46,034 bases of DNA from an uncultured Prevotella sp. (GCA_900318625.1 ONLG01000009.1:1-46034), one strand, 5' to 3'; shown: positions 8,782-17,042, counted from the stretch's first letter. The notes: generated from the letters alone by a model not told the origin. Numbers and translations: made by a program.

Positions 8782-8789
8782 CCTCGGGG

Positions 8790-9518
8790 CTACAGCCGTC
8801 CCTGTTCTTGGTAGCTATAGTAGGCTCCGTCTGTGACGATCACGTGGTCGAGCAGATGGAGCCTCATTGTTTCGCAGGCTTTCCTCACCTTCTCGGTCAC
8901 GCCGTCGTCCTGTCGGCTGGGCTTGATGTTGCCCGAGGGGTGGTTGTGGCAGAGGGCCACCACGGTGGCATTGGCCAGCAGAGCCTCGCGCATCACCACG
9001 CGCACGTCGATAGCCGTCTCGGTGATGCCGCCCTGCGAGATGCGCACGGCCTTGATAAGCCTCAGGTGCTGGTTCAGCAGCAGTGCCCATGCCTCTTCCT
9101 GATAGAGGTCCTGCATCCGTGGGTGCATATAGTTGTATATGCTGACGGCATTGTCCATGCATGGTCGCTGCTGTGCTTTCTCCATGGCGCGGCGCTTGCC
9201 CAGTTCACAGGCGGCAAGCAGGCTTACGGCTTTAGCCTCGCCAATGCCGTTATAGGCACACAGCTCGCGCAGAGTTTTCTTGCCCAGCGTGTTCAGGTTG
9301 TTGTCGCAGTCGGCAAGCAACCGTTTCATCAGTTCCACAGCCGTTTCCTTGGTGCTGCCCGACCCTATCAGTATGGCCAGCAGCTCGGCGTTGCTCAGCG
9401 CCTCGGCACCGAGCGACATCAATTTCTCGCGTGGGCGATCCTCGGCTGCCCACTGGTTTATGTTAAGCTTTAAGCTCCCCTCCTCCTGGGAGGAGGGGAG
9501 CGAAGTTACGTTCTGCAT
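8790..9518 (-). CDS. radC: RadC-family JAB/MPN domain protein
   Basis: A 242-aa protein. A helix-hairpin-helix region (SNAELLAILIGSGS, about residues 42-55, and YNGIGEAKAVSLLAA) precedes a JAB domain with the JAMM metal ligands HNHPSGN...S..D near residues 190-205. RadC proteins are widespread; the old DNA-repair assignment is not established. Residues 5-15 (TSLPSSQEEGS) are encoded by the palindromic repeat at 9477-9499, and the family normally begins around KLNINQWAAEDRPREKL, so the N-terminus looks repeat-derived. No other ATG lies between, which is why this start is kept. Confidence 0.88.
   Translation of the reverse strand: MQNVTSLPSSQEEGSLKLNINQWAAEDRPREKLMSLGAEALSNAELLAILIGSGSTKETAVELMKRLLADCDNNLNTLGKKTLRELCAYNGIGEAKAVSLLAACELGKRRAMEKAQQRPCMDNAVSIYNYMHPRMQDLYQEEAWALLLNQHLRLIKAVRISQGGITETAIDVRVVMREALLANATVVALCHNHPSGNIKPSRQDDGVTEKVRKACETMRLHLLDHVIVTDGAYYSYQEQGRL
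9474..9502. repeat. GC-rich palindromic repeat inside the 5' end of radC
   Basis: The sequence is CTCCCCTCCTCC and its mirrored complement GGAGGAGGGGAG with a 1-2 nt centre. It belongs to the same loose family of C-run/G-run palindromes seen at 14976-15002, 35290-35440 and 44965-45000. Here it is translated as part of RadC. Confidence 0.65.
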
Positions 9519-9566
9519 TTTAAAGTCATATACGAATGATACCAGATTTTCTTGGCGTTTTCCTCA

Positions 9567-9674
9567 TCAGATGTCAGTGCTTACGCAGAAAAAAGGGGGA
9601 CCATGACGGTCTTCGGTATCACTACTGCATCCAATAAATAGTATTGTCAGAAATGCAAGAAATAGTTTTCTCAT
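9567..9674 (-). CDS. Very small putative lipoprotein, 35 aa
   Basis: Its ATG (9674-9672) overlaps the TGA of the glycosyltransferase gene (9673-9671) in an ATGA junction, so translation is probably coupled. The product starts MRKLFLAFLTILFIGC, a textbook lipoprotein signal with the Cys at residue 16, followed by only 19 residues (SSDTEDRHGPPF then FCVSTDI). It may be a genuine small lipoprotein or the remnant of a longer one shortened by mutation near the T-rich stretch 9587-9596. The downstream radC starts 48 nt later on the same strand. No homolog is recognised. Confidence 0.5.
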   Translation of the reverse strand: MRKLFLAFLTILFIGCSSDTEDRHGPPFFCVSTDI

Positions 9675-10702
9675 TTATAGAAAGTTTTCTCGTAGGCCTG
9701 GAACTCGTCCTTGCCCAGCACCGAGCGCTTCCACCAGCTTTCGATGAAGCCCGTTCCGTAGCCGGTAAGCTGTATGAAGGCGGCAGGAACCGACAGCAGA
9801 CCCACCTTCAGGCTCTTGCTGGCCAGCGACGAGTCAGCAAAGATGATGAAGCTGTAGAGCAGCAATGGCGAAAGTGCAGCCAATGCGCCTTTCCAGCAGC
9901 CCACAGCCAGCAACACAACAGCGAGCAGCAGCAGTGTGGCAACACCCAGAGTGAACACCGTTGGGAGCAGATGCACGAGCTTGAGGGTGCCGGGATGGCG
10001 CTTCTCAAGGTTGATGCGGGCTATGCCGCTGTTGTAGACTTGCCGCCAGAACTTGCGGAAGTCGGTGCGCCGCTTGTGCCACACCCATGCGCCGGGGAAG
10101 AGCTGTGGCTCGTAGCCCGCCTCGACGATGCGGTAGGAGAAGTCGATGTCCTCGCCAAAACGCATCCGCGTGAAGCCTCCCAGCTGCCGATACACGTCGG
10201 CACGTATGCCCATGTTGAACGAACGGGGATAGAACTTGTCGAGCTTCTTCTTGCCGCCGCGTATGCCGCCGGTGGTGAAGAAGGAGGTCATGGAGTAGGA
10301 AATGGCTTTCTGCACGGGGGTGAACGCCGGGTGAGCGGCATCGGGACCGCCGAAAGCGGCTATTGGAGTGGTGTCATTGCTGCCCGAAGCAAGTGCCTCG
10401 TCGACAGCCTTGATATAATCATGGGGCAGAACGACATCCGAGTCGACCACCAGCAGGTAGTCACCCGATGCTCGTTCTGCCCCATAGTTGCGGCTCTGCC
10501 CCGGGCCGCTGTTGGGTTTGGCGAAATACTTCAGGTCGAGGCGGTCCTCGTAGCTGCGGCACACGTCGCGGCAGTCAACCGTCGAACCGTCTTCAACGAT
10601 GATAACCTCAAAGTCGCCGCTGCTCTGCGCGGCAAGGCTCTCGAGCAGCTCTGCCACCTCGTCGGGGCGGTTATACACCGGAACAATAACCGAGTATTTC
10701 AT
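9671..10702 (-). CDS. Family 2 glycosyltransferase with C-terminal membrane segments
   Basis: A 343-aa protein. The GT-A fold starts at the N-terminus (SVIVPVYNRPDEVAELLES), with the EDGST motif near residue 36, the metal-binding D-x-D in VVDSDVVLP (about 86-94) and the acceptor-site ED in MRFGEDIDFSYR (about 180). From about residue 240 two to three hydrophobic helices follow (LLPTVFTLGVATLLLLAVVL and the next). Such enzymes add sugars to lipid or surface polysaccharide precursors at the inner membrane face; donor and acceptor cannot be told from sequence. It lies 30 nt downstream of efp and overlaps the small lipoprotein gene. Confidence 0.85.
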   Translation of the reverse strand: MKYSVIVPVYNRPDEVAELLESLAAQSSGDFEVIIVEDGSTVDCRDVCRSYEDRLDLKYFAKPNSGPGQSRNYGAERASGDYLLVVDSDVVLPHDYIKAVDEALASGSNDTTPIAAFGGPDAAHPAFTPVQKAISYSMTSFFTTGGIRGGKKKLDKFYPRSFNMGIRADVYRQLGGFTRMRFGEDIDFSYRIVEAGYEPQLFPGAWVWHKRRTDFRKFWRQVYNSGIARINLEKRHPGTLKLVHLLPTVFTLGVATLLLLAVVLLAVGCWKGALAALSPLLLYSFIIFADSSLASKSLKVGLLSVPAAFIQLTGYGTGFIESWWKRSVLGKDEFQAYEKTFYK

Positions 10703-10732
10703 CTTTGCAGAGTCAAAAAAGCAACCAGCTCC

Positions 10733-11299
10733 TTACTCCTTCACGCGCTGCAGGTAGCTGCCGTCGCGAGTGTCAACCTGAATGAGGTCGCCCTCGTTGA
10801 TGAACAGCGGAACGCGCACCTCTACGCCAGTCTCCAGCGTAGCAGGCTTGGTGGCATTGGTAGCGGTGTCGCCCTTCACGCCCGGCTCCGAGTGGGTGAT
10901 GCGCAGGTTGGTCTTCACCGGCATCTCGGCATAGAGGATGGTCTCGGTATCGGCATCGCTGACAACTTCAACCACGTCGCCCTCCTTCATATAGTCCACA
11001 CCGGTGATGAGGTCGCGAGCGATGGGAATCTGGTCGAACGTTTCCTGGTTCATGAAGATGTAGTCGCTGCCCTCCATGTAGAGGAACTGATAGGGGCGAC
11101 GCTCCACGCGAACGTCCTCGAGAGCCTCGCCGATGTTGAAGCGCTTCTCGAGTACGCGACCGCTGACAACATCTTTCAGCGTGGTGCGCATGATGGTGTT
11201 ACCCTTGCCCGGCTTAACGTGCAGGAAGTCGATGCAGAAATACAGTTTGCCATCCATGCGGATGCAAGTGCCCTTCTTAATGTCTTGTGATTTAATCAT
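10733..11299 (-). CDS. efp: Translation elongation factor P
   Basis: A 188-aa protein with the three beta-barrel domains of EF-P, standard length. It helps the ribosome through polyproline stretches. The conserved loop is HVKPGKGN with Lys32 at the tip, the residue that is modified in bacteria using EpmA or rhamnosylated (Arg) in others. The C-terminal VDTRDGSYLQRVKE is typical. No modification enzyme gene is in the window. It leads the minus-strand run efp, glycosyltransferase, small lipoprotein, radC. Confidence 0.95.
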   Translation of the reverse strand: MIKSQDIKKGTCIRMDGKLYFCIDFLHVKPGKGNTIMRTTLKDVVSGRVLEKRFNIGEALEDVRVERRPYQFLYMEGSDYIFMNQETFDQIPIARDLITGVDYMKEGDVVEVVSDADTETILYAEMPVKTNLRITHSEPGVKGDTATNATKPATLETGVEVRVPLFINEGDLIQVDTRDGSYLQRVKE

Positions 11300-11402
11300 A
11301 ACGTGTTATTCTATAATGTGTTACTAATAATCAGTCCGATTGTGCCCTGTCCAGACCCGGAACAACTGCTCCGGCTACCGGCATGAGCCCCGAAATGCGG
11401 CG

Positions 11403-11410
11403 CAAAGGTA
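11403..11410 (-). promoter_or_regulatory. -7 element upstream of efp
   Basis: TACCTTTG on the minus strand, about 104 nt before the efp ATG, fits TAnnTTTG. No good TTTG is seen at -33. The implied leader contains a hairpin-capable GC-rich stretch (11354-11384). Confidence 0.45.
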
Positions 11411-11461
11411 CAAAGAAATAATAGAAAAACAGATGATTTTTCAACTAAAAATAACTTTCCC

Positions 11462-11493
11462 TTTGGTTGTTTGAAAATAAATAAGTACTTTTG
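11462..11493 (+). promoter_or_regulatory. Promoter of rpmH
   Basis: TTTG (11462-11465), 20 nt, TACTTTTG (11486-11493): an exact match to the Bacteroidetes promoter pattern, with about a 50-nt leader before the rpmH ATG. Confidence 0.8.
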
Positions 11494-11549
11494 CACCCCA
11501 AATGCACTGCTTACGAGCGCAAATAATAACATAAAAAGCATATAACACA

Positions 11550-11705
11550 ATGAAAAGAACATTTCAGCCGCACAATCGCCGCAGAGTGAACAAGCACGGT
11601 TTCCGTGAGAGAATGGCAACAAAGAACGGTCGCAGAGTACTGGCTTCGCGTCGCGCCAAGGGCCGCAAGAAGCTTACTGTTTCTGACGAGCATCATGGAA
11701 AATAG
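11550..11705 (+). CDS. rpmH: 50S ribosomal protein L34
   Basis: A 51-aa very basic protein beginning [19 protein letters not shown] and continuing [20 protein letters not shown], the unmistakable L34 sequence; the last residues TVSDEHHGK are lineage-specific. L34 is part of the large ribosomal subunit. It stands alone here, not next to dnaA or rnpA as in many bacteria, with its own promoter and terminator. Confidence 0.97.
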   Translation: MKRTFQPHNRRRVNKHGFRERMATKNGRRVLASRRAKGRKKLTVSDEHHGK

Positions 11706-11743
11706 CTTTCGCCAAGCGGCGGAAAGCTCATTTGAGACAAAAG

Positions 11744-11788
11744 AGCGGAAAGAAGTGAAGCACTGACTCCACTTCTTTCCGCTTTTTT
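11744..11788 (+). terminator. Rho-independent terminator of rpmH
   Basis: A perfect 14-bp stem (AGCGGAAAGAAGTG, 11744-11757, with CACTTCTTTCCGCT, 11770-11783), a 12-nt loop and a T run. A second smaller hairpin overlaps the stop codon (11704-11728). Confidence 0.9.
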
Positions 11789-11921
11789 GTCGTTTCCGCT
11801 GCCCCAGGGCCATCCTGCAGCACGCTCTTCAGAAAGCCACAAGCCCCTCGTCTCACGGCAGCAAAGTCCTCCGCGTGCAACGGTCTGAGCCTCACGACGT
11901 TACAAAAGCTACTTTTTCATC

Positions 11922-12009
11922 GACCAAAACAACTTGTTTTGCCTTGCAATAAGGGCCTAATTGCATTGCAATAAGCACCAAATTGGAGACCAAAACAACT
12001 TGTTTTGGT
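11922..12009. repeat. Two direct copies of a palindromic 20-mer with an internal 10-mer repeat
   Basis: GACCAAAACAACTTGTTTTG occurs at 11922-11941 and 11988-12007, 66 bp apart. The second copy is a palindrome with 10-bp arms around one base (11989-12009). Between them TTGCAATAAG occurs twice (11944-11953, 11966-11975). The remainder of the 11790-12060 gap shows no gene. Confidence 0.7.
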
Positions 12010-12060
12010 TGAAGGCAGCTAACTGGCTGGCAAAAAAAACAAAACTTTCAGCCGTTGCTT

Positions 12061-12091
12061 TTTGCTTTGTACTCACTTATTCGTACCTTTG
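12061..12091 (+). promoter_or_regulatory. Promoter of the PASTA protein-rluD-ddl run
   Basis: TTTG (12061-12064), 19 nt, TACCTTTG (12084-12091), about 65 nt before the ATG at 12156. Exact match to the lineage's promoter consensus. Confidence 0.75.
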
Positions 12092-12155
12092 TCAGCAGTC
12101 TGGGCAACAAACTTGCCTGCCATGACACCTATAACTATTATACGATAGCACCGCT

Positions 12156-12872
12156 ATGACTATAAAAAAGCTTCTGAAAAAGTTTTCCAGCACCTACGTA
12201 TGGGGGCACGTCGTTGCCGTTGCCATAGTCGTGGCTCTGCTGGCGATAGGCGTTAGATACGGTCTGGCTTCCTATACCAGGCACGGAGAGTCGATTGTCA
12301 TTCCCAACGTGGTCCACATGCAGTATGCCGCTGCCAAGGCCAAGCTCGACTCTCTTGGGATTGCTCTCGTGGTTAACGACACTGCCTACTTCAAGAACCT
12401 GCCGCCCGACTGCATCATCGAGCAGGCTCCAGTGATGGGAAAGAGGGTGAAGCCGGGCCACACCATCTACATAACCATCAATTCGGCAGGCTCGCCGACG
12501 CTCGTCATTCCCGACGTTATCGACAACGGCTCGTGGCGCGAGGTGCAGGCAAGGATGATGTCGCTGGGCTTCAAGCTCGGCGAACCGCAGTACATCCCCG
12601 GCGAGCGCGACTGGATATACGGCATCACCGTCAACGGACGCCCGATAAAGACGGGCGACAGGGTGTCAGCCGATGCCAAGCTGATATTCCAGGTGGGCGA
12701 CGGCACGCGCAGCGCCACCGACAGCATAAGGTCGGAGTTCAGCCAGGACGACTTCCAGTACGAGGAAGTAGAGGTTGAAGAGCCCATCTACGAAGATGTC
12801 TACGAAGAAATCGAGGTGCCTGCCGACGAAGAGGAAGGCGGCGCACCAGCCGAAAAACCTGCCGCCCCATGA
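12156..12872 (+). CDS. PASTA-domain membrane protein
   Basis: A 238-aa protein with a short cytoplasmic N-terminus, one membrane helix (about residues 18-40, VVAVAIVVALLAIGVRYGLA) and an outside part with PASTA repeats: IPNVVHMQYAAAKAKLDSLGI (from about 48) and IPDVIDNGSWREVQARMMSLGF (from about 118), then a third weaker one. PASTA domains bind muropeptides or peptidoglycan in other proteins. There is no kinase or penicillin-binding domain. The last 40 residues are strongly acidic (EEVEVEEPIYEDVYEEIEV). Its stop overlaps the next start (ATGA at 12869-12872), and ddl is close downstream, which fits a cell-wall context. Confidence 0.8.
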   Translation: MTIKKLLKKFSSTYVWGHVVAVAIVVALLAIGVRYGLASYTRHGESIVIPNVVHMQYAAAKAKLDSLGIALVVNDTAYFKNLPPDCIIEQAPVMGKRVKPGHTIYITINSAGSPTLVIPDVIDNGSWREVQARMMSLGFKLGEPQYIPGERDWIYGITVNGRPIKTGDRVSADAKLIFQVGDGTRSATDSIRSEFSQDDFQYEEVEVEEPIYEDVYEEIEVPADEEEGGAPAEKPAAP

Positions 12873-13942
12873 CAAGCAACGCCTTCGACAACGAGGAAGA
12901 GCTGGCCGAGGGCTGCGGCCTTGATGCCGCCGACGAGGACCTGCTCTACGAGCACTTCCGCATCACCGTGGACCGCGGACAGGTGGCCACGCGCATCGAC
13001 AAGTTTCTGAGCGAGCACTTGCAGCACTCGAGCCGCAACCGCATACAGAAAGCAGCCGAGGCAGGTGCCATCTACGTCGACGGAACACCCGTGAAGAGCA
13101 ACTACAAGGTGAGGCCGGGCAACGTGGTGACACTGATGCTCGACCGTCCGCACCACGACACGTCGATAGAACCCGAGGAGATAGCCCTCGACATAGTCTA
13201 CGAGGACAGCGACCTCGTAGTGATAAACAAGCCGGCAGGCATGGTGGTGCATCCGGGCGTGGGCAACTTCCACGGCACTCTGGTCAACGCCATAGCATGG
13301 CACCTGCGCGACAATCCCGACTACAACCCCAACGACCCGGAAGTGGGGCTGGTGCATCGCATCGACAAAGACACCAGCGGCCTGCTCGTGGTGGCCAAGA
13401 CGCCGGAAGCAAAGCGCAGCCTGGGTCTGCAGTTCTTCAACAAGACCACCCACCGCAGCTACAACGCGCTGGTGTGGGCCAACTTCGTGGAAGACACCGG
13501 GCGCATAGAGGGCAACATTGCGCGCGACCCCAAGGACCGCCTGCGCATGACGGTGCTGCCGCCGGGCTCTGAGCTGGGCAAGCCGGCAGTGACCCACTAC
13601 AAGGTGATGGAGCGTTTCGGCTATACCACGCTCGTGGAGTGCATACTGGAAACCGGGCGCACCCACCAGATACGTGCCCACATGAGGCACATTGGCCATC
13701 CGCTCTTTGCCGACGAACGCTACGGAGGCATGGAGCTGCTGCGCGGAGAGCGCACGGCAAGCTACCGGGCATTCGTGCAGAACTGCTTCAAGCTCTGCCC
13801 CAGACAGGCGCTCCACGCCCGCACGCTGGGCTTCGTCCACCCAAGAACGGGACAGCAGATGGACTTCACGTCCGAACTGCCCGAGGATATGCAGCTGCTC
13901 ATAGCCAAGTGGAAAAGATATATAAAGACAACACACACATAA
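12869..13942 (+). CDS. RluD-type 23S rRNA pseudouridine synthase
   Basis: A 357-aa RluA-family enzyme. An S4 RNA-binding domain (about residues 35-85, RIDKFLSEHL...SRNRIQKAAEAG) precedes the catalytic domain; the active-site Asp is in HRIDKDTSGLLV (about 164-175), and ETGRTHQIRAHM is the conserved later motif. Proteins of this shape make the pseudouridines of helix 69 in 23S rRNA, but exact target is inferred. The N-terminal 35 residues are acidic and extra. Translation is probably coupled to the PASTA gene by the 4-nt overlap. Confidence 0.88.
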   Translation: MTSNAFDNEEELAEGCGLDAADEDLLYEHFRITVDRGQVATRIDKFLSEHLQHSSRNRIQKAAEAGAIYVDGTPVKSNYKVRPGNVVTLMLDRPHHDTSIEPEEIALDIVYEDSDLVVINKPAGMVVHPGVGNFHGTLVNAIAWHLRDNPDYNPNDPEVGLVHRIDKDTSGLLVVAKTPEAKRSLGLQFFNKTTHRSYNALVWANFVEDTGRIEGNIARDPKDRLRMTVLPPGSELGKPAVTHYKVMERFGYTTLVECILETGRTHQIRAHMRHIGHPLFADERYGGMELLRGERTASYRAFVQNCFKLCPRQALHARTLGFVHPRTGQQMDFTSELPEDMQLLIAKWKRYIKTTHT

Positions 13943-13962
13943 AAAAAAAGACAAACACTATT

Positions 13963-14964
13963 ATGGAAATTTTGAAACGCAAGATAGCCATCGTCTGCGG
14001 AGGCGACTCGTCGGAATACGAGGTGTCGCTCCGCTCGGCACAGGGCCTCTACTCCTTCTTCGACAAGAACCGCTACGACGTGTATATCGTAGACATGAAG
14101 GGACAGGACTGGCACGTTGAGCTGGACAACTACGAGACGGCACGCATCGACAAGAACGATTTTTCGTTCAAGGTCAACGGCAAGACCGTGTGGTTCGACT
14201 ATGCCTACATCACCATCCACGGCACACCGGGCGAGAACGGCTACCTTCAAGGCTACTTTGAACTTATCGGCCTGCCCTACTCAACGAGCAATGTGCTGAT
14301 AGAGGCGCTCACTTTCGACAAATACATCCTCAACAACTACCTCAAGGGCTACGGCGTAAACGTGGCTCCGAGCATCCTTGTGCGCCGCGGCGAAGAGGAC
14401 ACCCTCGACGAGAAACGCATCGAACGCGAGATAGGCGTGCCGTTCTTCGTGAAGCCGGCAGCCGACGGCTCGAGCTTCGGAGTGTCGAAGGTGAAGGACA
14501 TCGACCAGCTGGCTCCTGCCCTGCGACGGGCTTTCATGGAGAACAACGAGGTGATGATAGAGAGCTTCATGGAAGGAACCGAAATCACCTGCGGCATCTA
14601 CAAGACGAGCACAAAGACGGTGGTGCTGCCCATAACGGAGGTTGTCACCTCAAACGAGTTCTTCGACTATGATGCCAAATACAACGGACAGGTGCAGGAA
14701 ATCACTCCGGCACGCATACCGGAGGACACCGCTCGCCGCGTTGCCGAGGAGACAAGCCGCATCTACGACATACTCCATGCCAACGGAATAATACGCATCG
14801 ACTACATCATAACGCGTCAGCCCGACGGCACCGACAAGATTATGATGCTCGAGATAAACACCACGCCCGGCATGACGCCTACCAGCTTCATACCACAACA
14901 GGTGAAAGCAGCCGGCCTGAACATGACCGACGTGCTCACGGACATCGTGGAAAACCAGTTCTAA
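13963..14964 (+). CDS. ddl: D-alanine--D-alanine ligase
   Basis: A 333-aa ATP-grasp enzyme joining two D-Ala for peptidoglycan precursors. Seen are the N-terminal VCGGDSSEYEVSLRSA, the HGTPGENGYLQGYFEL segment (around residue 87), FVKPAADGSSFGVSKV (about 162), EITPARIP and the metal-binding EINTTPGMTPTSFIPQQ near the end. The start is ATG 13963, 20 nt after the rluD-type gene; the frame is open further upstream but that part is antisense to nothing real and overlaps the previous gene. MurF, which uses the product, is also in the window (21948). Confidence 0.95.
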   Translation: MEILKRKIAIVCGGDSSEYEVSLRSAQGLYSFFDKNRYDVYIVDMKGQDWHVELDNYETARIDKNDFSFKVNGKTVWFDYAYITIHGTPGENGYLQGYFELIGLPYSTSNVLIEALTFDKYILNNYLKGYGVNVAPSILVRRGEEDTLDEKRIEREIGVPFFVKPAADGSSFGVSKVKDIDQLAPALRRAFMENNEVMIESFMEGTEITCGIYKTSTKTVVLPITEVVTSNEFFDYDAKYNGQVQEITPARIPEDTARRVAEETSRIYDILHANGIIRIDYIITRQPDGTDKIMMLEINTTPGMTPTSFIPQQVKAAGLNMTDVLTDIVENQF

Positions 14965-14975
14965 GAAAGCCTACC

Positions 14976-15002
14976 CCCAGCCCCTCCCCAAGGGAGGGGA
15001 GC
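14976..15002. repeat. GC-rich palindromic repeat in the ddl-acyltransferase gap
   Basis: CAGCCCCTCCCC-AA-GGGAGGGGAGC forms a C-run/G-run palindrome like those at 9474, 35320 and 44970. It lies between two co-directional genes and could attenuate transcription; no T run follows. Confidence 0.6.
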
Positions 15003-15046
15003 ATGGAAAACACTCACCAAGAACACCAATCACCACTCAAAACGCC

Positions 15047-16222
15047 ATGAACTTCGACAACATACGCCCCTTTGCTCCCGACGAGCTGCCCGCGGCCTAT
15101 GACCGCCTGCTTGCCGACCAGCAGTTCCGCAGCGTGCTGGCCTACCTCTATCCCGGAGTGGCCATCGACGACATCGCAGTAAAGATGCACGGCTGCAAGA
15201 CAAACCTCGAGTTCCAGAAAGCTTTCTGCTATCCCTTCCTCAAAAACCTGATGCAGAAAGCCTCGAAAGGACTGGAGATGGACTTCACGGCTGTCGACCG
15301 CTCGCGCTGCTACACCTTCGTGAGCAACCACCGCGACATAGTGCTCGACTCGGCTCTGCTCGACGTACTCCTCTTCGATGCCGGCTTCACCACCACCGCC
15401 GAGATTGCCATCGGCGACAACCTGCTGAAGCTGCCGTGGGTGAAGGACCTGGTGAGGGTCAACAAGTCGTTCATCGTGGAGCGCTCGCTGCCTCCGCGGC
15501 AGATGCTCATGGCCTCGGCACGGCTGAGCAGCTATATGCACTATGCCATAGGCGAGAAAAACGAGAACATCTGGATAGCCCAGCGCGAGGGACGCGCCAA
15601 GGACTCAAACGACCGCACGGCTCCTGCCATACTGAAGATGATGGCTATGGGCGGCGAGGGAACGCCCTTGGAGCGGCTGCGCAGCCTGCACATCGTGCCG
15701 CTGTCGATAAGCTACGAGTACGACCCGTGCGACTTTCTGAAGGCTCGCGAGATGCAGCAGCGACGCGACAATGCCGACTTCAAGAAGGGTCCGATGGACG
15801 ACGTGGTTAGTATGCGCACCGGCATAATGGGCTACAAGGGACGCGTGTTCTACCGCTCGGCACCGTGCATCGACGAGTGGCTCGCCTCGATAGACGGAAC
15901 TACGGCCAAGAACGACCTGTTCGACATCGTGGCAAGGCATATCGACCAGGCCATATTCCGCGGCTATCAGGTATATCCTGTCAATGCAGTTGCCCTCGAC
16001 ATTCTGCTCGACAGCGGTCAGCTGCCTGCCGCCGAAGGCCTGAAGGTTCCGTCAGGATTATATACTCAGGCCGACAAGGATGCCTTCGAGCAGTATCTCT
16101 CGGCACAGATGGCAAAGATAGAGCTGCCCCAGCCCGACCTGCCTTTCCTGCGGCTGCAGATGCTCAAGATGTATGCCAACCCCTATCTGAACTACTTATC
16201 TGCCACGCAACATGAGCAATAG
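15047..16222 (+). CDS. Putative glycerolipid acyltransferase (PlsC/PlsB superfamily)
   Basis: A 391-aa soluble-looking protein. FVSNHRDIVLDSALL (about residues 89-103) is the His-Asp acyltransferase motif in a variant form (spacing one longer than the usual H-x4-D), and IWIAQREGRAKDSND (about 173-187) corresponds to the glycerol-phosphate binding EGxR block; LHIVPLSISYEYDP matches the later VP.S block. Members acylate glycerol phosphate or a related polar lipid. Which acceptor it uses is not visible. It overlaps the NigD-like gene by 11 nt, so both are probably translated from one message with ddl upstream. Confidence 0.7.
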   Translation: MNFDNIRPFAPDELPAAYDRLLADQQFRSVLAYLYPGVAIDDIAVKMHGCKTNLEFQKAFCYPFLKNLMQKASKGLEMDFTAVDRSRCYTFVSNHRDIVLDSALLDVLLFDAGFTTTAEIAIGDNLLKLPWVKDLVRVNKSFIVERSLPPRQMLMASARLSSYMHYAIGEKNENIWIAQREGRAKDSNDRTAPAILKMMAMGGEGTPLERLRSLHIVPLSISYEYDPCDFLKAREMQQRRDNADFKKGPMDDVVSMRTGIMGYKGRVFYRSAPCIDEWLASIDGTTAKNDLFDIVARHIDQAIFRGYQVYPVNAVALDILLDSGQLPAAEGLKVPSGLYTQADKDAFEQYLSAQMAKIELPQPDLPFLRLQMLKMYANPYLNYLSATQHEQ

Positions 16223-16904
16223 CCACCCGATAGCTGCCGCAATGGCTACGGTCGCGGCTACTGTGGTGGCGACGATGCTCACCGCCTGCAGCCACGACGC
16301 ATACGAGTCGGGCGATGGCAGATACTCCTATATGCGCTCGGACATGGTGATGGCCGTCACGGGCAACAGCAAAGAGCTGACAGGTGCCACTACCGACGAC
16401 GGCAGCAAGCTGACATTCGACAAGCCGCTAAGCTGCCAATGGGCAACAAAAAACGACAGCGCCTATCGCGCCCTGCTATATTATAATAAGGTGGAAGACA
16501 AGGTTTCGCCCATCGCCGCACAGCAAGCCCTGTGGCTGAAGCCACGCAAGCTGAAAGACAAAGAGCAGCTGCACGACGATGCCGTGACCCTTCAGAGCGC
16601 ATGGCTGAGCTGCGAAGGCAAGATGCTCAACCTCTGTCTGCTGGTTAAGACAGGCATTGCCGAGGGACTTGATGCCAAGCAGGTGTTTGGCTGTATAGCC
16701 GAGAAAAGCGAGGAAGAGTTGGCCGACAACGAGGACATACGCCTCACCCTGTTCCACAATCAGAACTCAGTGCCAGAGTATTATTCCTCGCGCATCTACG
16801 CCACTATCCCCCTCACGGCCTTTCCCGCAGGCCACGACGTGGTGCTGAAGGTCAATACTTACGACGGCGAGGTAAGCCACAGGTTCTCAGCCGCAGCCCA
16901 TTAG
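16212..16904 (+). CDS. NigD-like secreted lipoprotein
   Basis: A 230-aa protein with a lipoprotein signal (residues 1-26, hydrophobic AAAMATVAATVVATMLTAC; lipid-anchored Cys in LTAC). The mature part YSYMRSDMVMAVTG...LTFDKPLSC followed by beta-strand-rich sequence resembles the NigD-like family of Bacteroidetes, originally found next to a bacteriocin gene. No bacteriocin gene is seen here. The assignment is from remembered family pattern and is moderate; otherwise a lipoprotein of unknown role. It closes the plus-strand run before a bidirectional terminator. Confidence 0.6.
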   Translation: MSNSHPIAAAMATVAATVVATMLTACSHDAYESGDGRYSYMRSDMVMAVTGNSKELTGATTDDGSKLTFDKPLSCQWATKNDSAYRALLYYNKVEDKVSPIAAQQALWLKPRKLKDKEQLHDDAVTLQSAWLSCEGKMLNLCLLVKTGIAEGLDAKQVFGCIAEKSEEELADNEDIRLTLFHNQNSVPEYYSSRIYATIPLTAFPAGHDVVLKVNTYDGEVSHRFSAAAH

Positions 16905-16971
16905 AGCGGCGAAAGGCAGCAAAGCAACAGACACGAAACAACAAGGAAACCCTTTTTTATGTATGTAAAGC

Positions 16972-17010
16972 AAGGGGCAAGAGAATGACATCATCCTCTT
17001 GCCCCTTCTT
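16972..17010. terminator. Bidirectional terminator between convergent lipoprotein and ackA genes
   Basis: A 12-bp perfect stem AAGGGGCAAGAG (16972-16983) / CTCTTGCCCCTT (16996-17007) with a 12-nt loop. T-rich on the plus side (CTTTCTT) and A-rich before it (TTTTTTATGTATGTAAAG), so it can serve both strands. Confidence 0.75.
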
Positions 17011-17042
17011 TCTTGCTCCTTGCTATTGGAAGAGCCGGAGAG

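Noticed and set aside
9644-11290. A 548-codon open frame on the plus strand
   Set aside because: It lies exactly antisense to efp and the glycosyltransferase gene, both of which have full family motifs; its Val/Ala/His-rich composition is that of a mirrored GC-rich gene.
12800-13954. A 384-codon minus-strand open frame
   Set aside because: Antisense shadow of the pseudouridine synthase gene.
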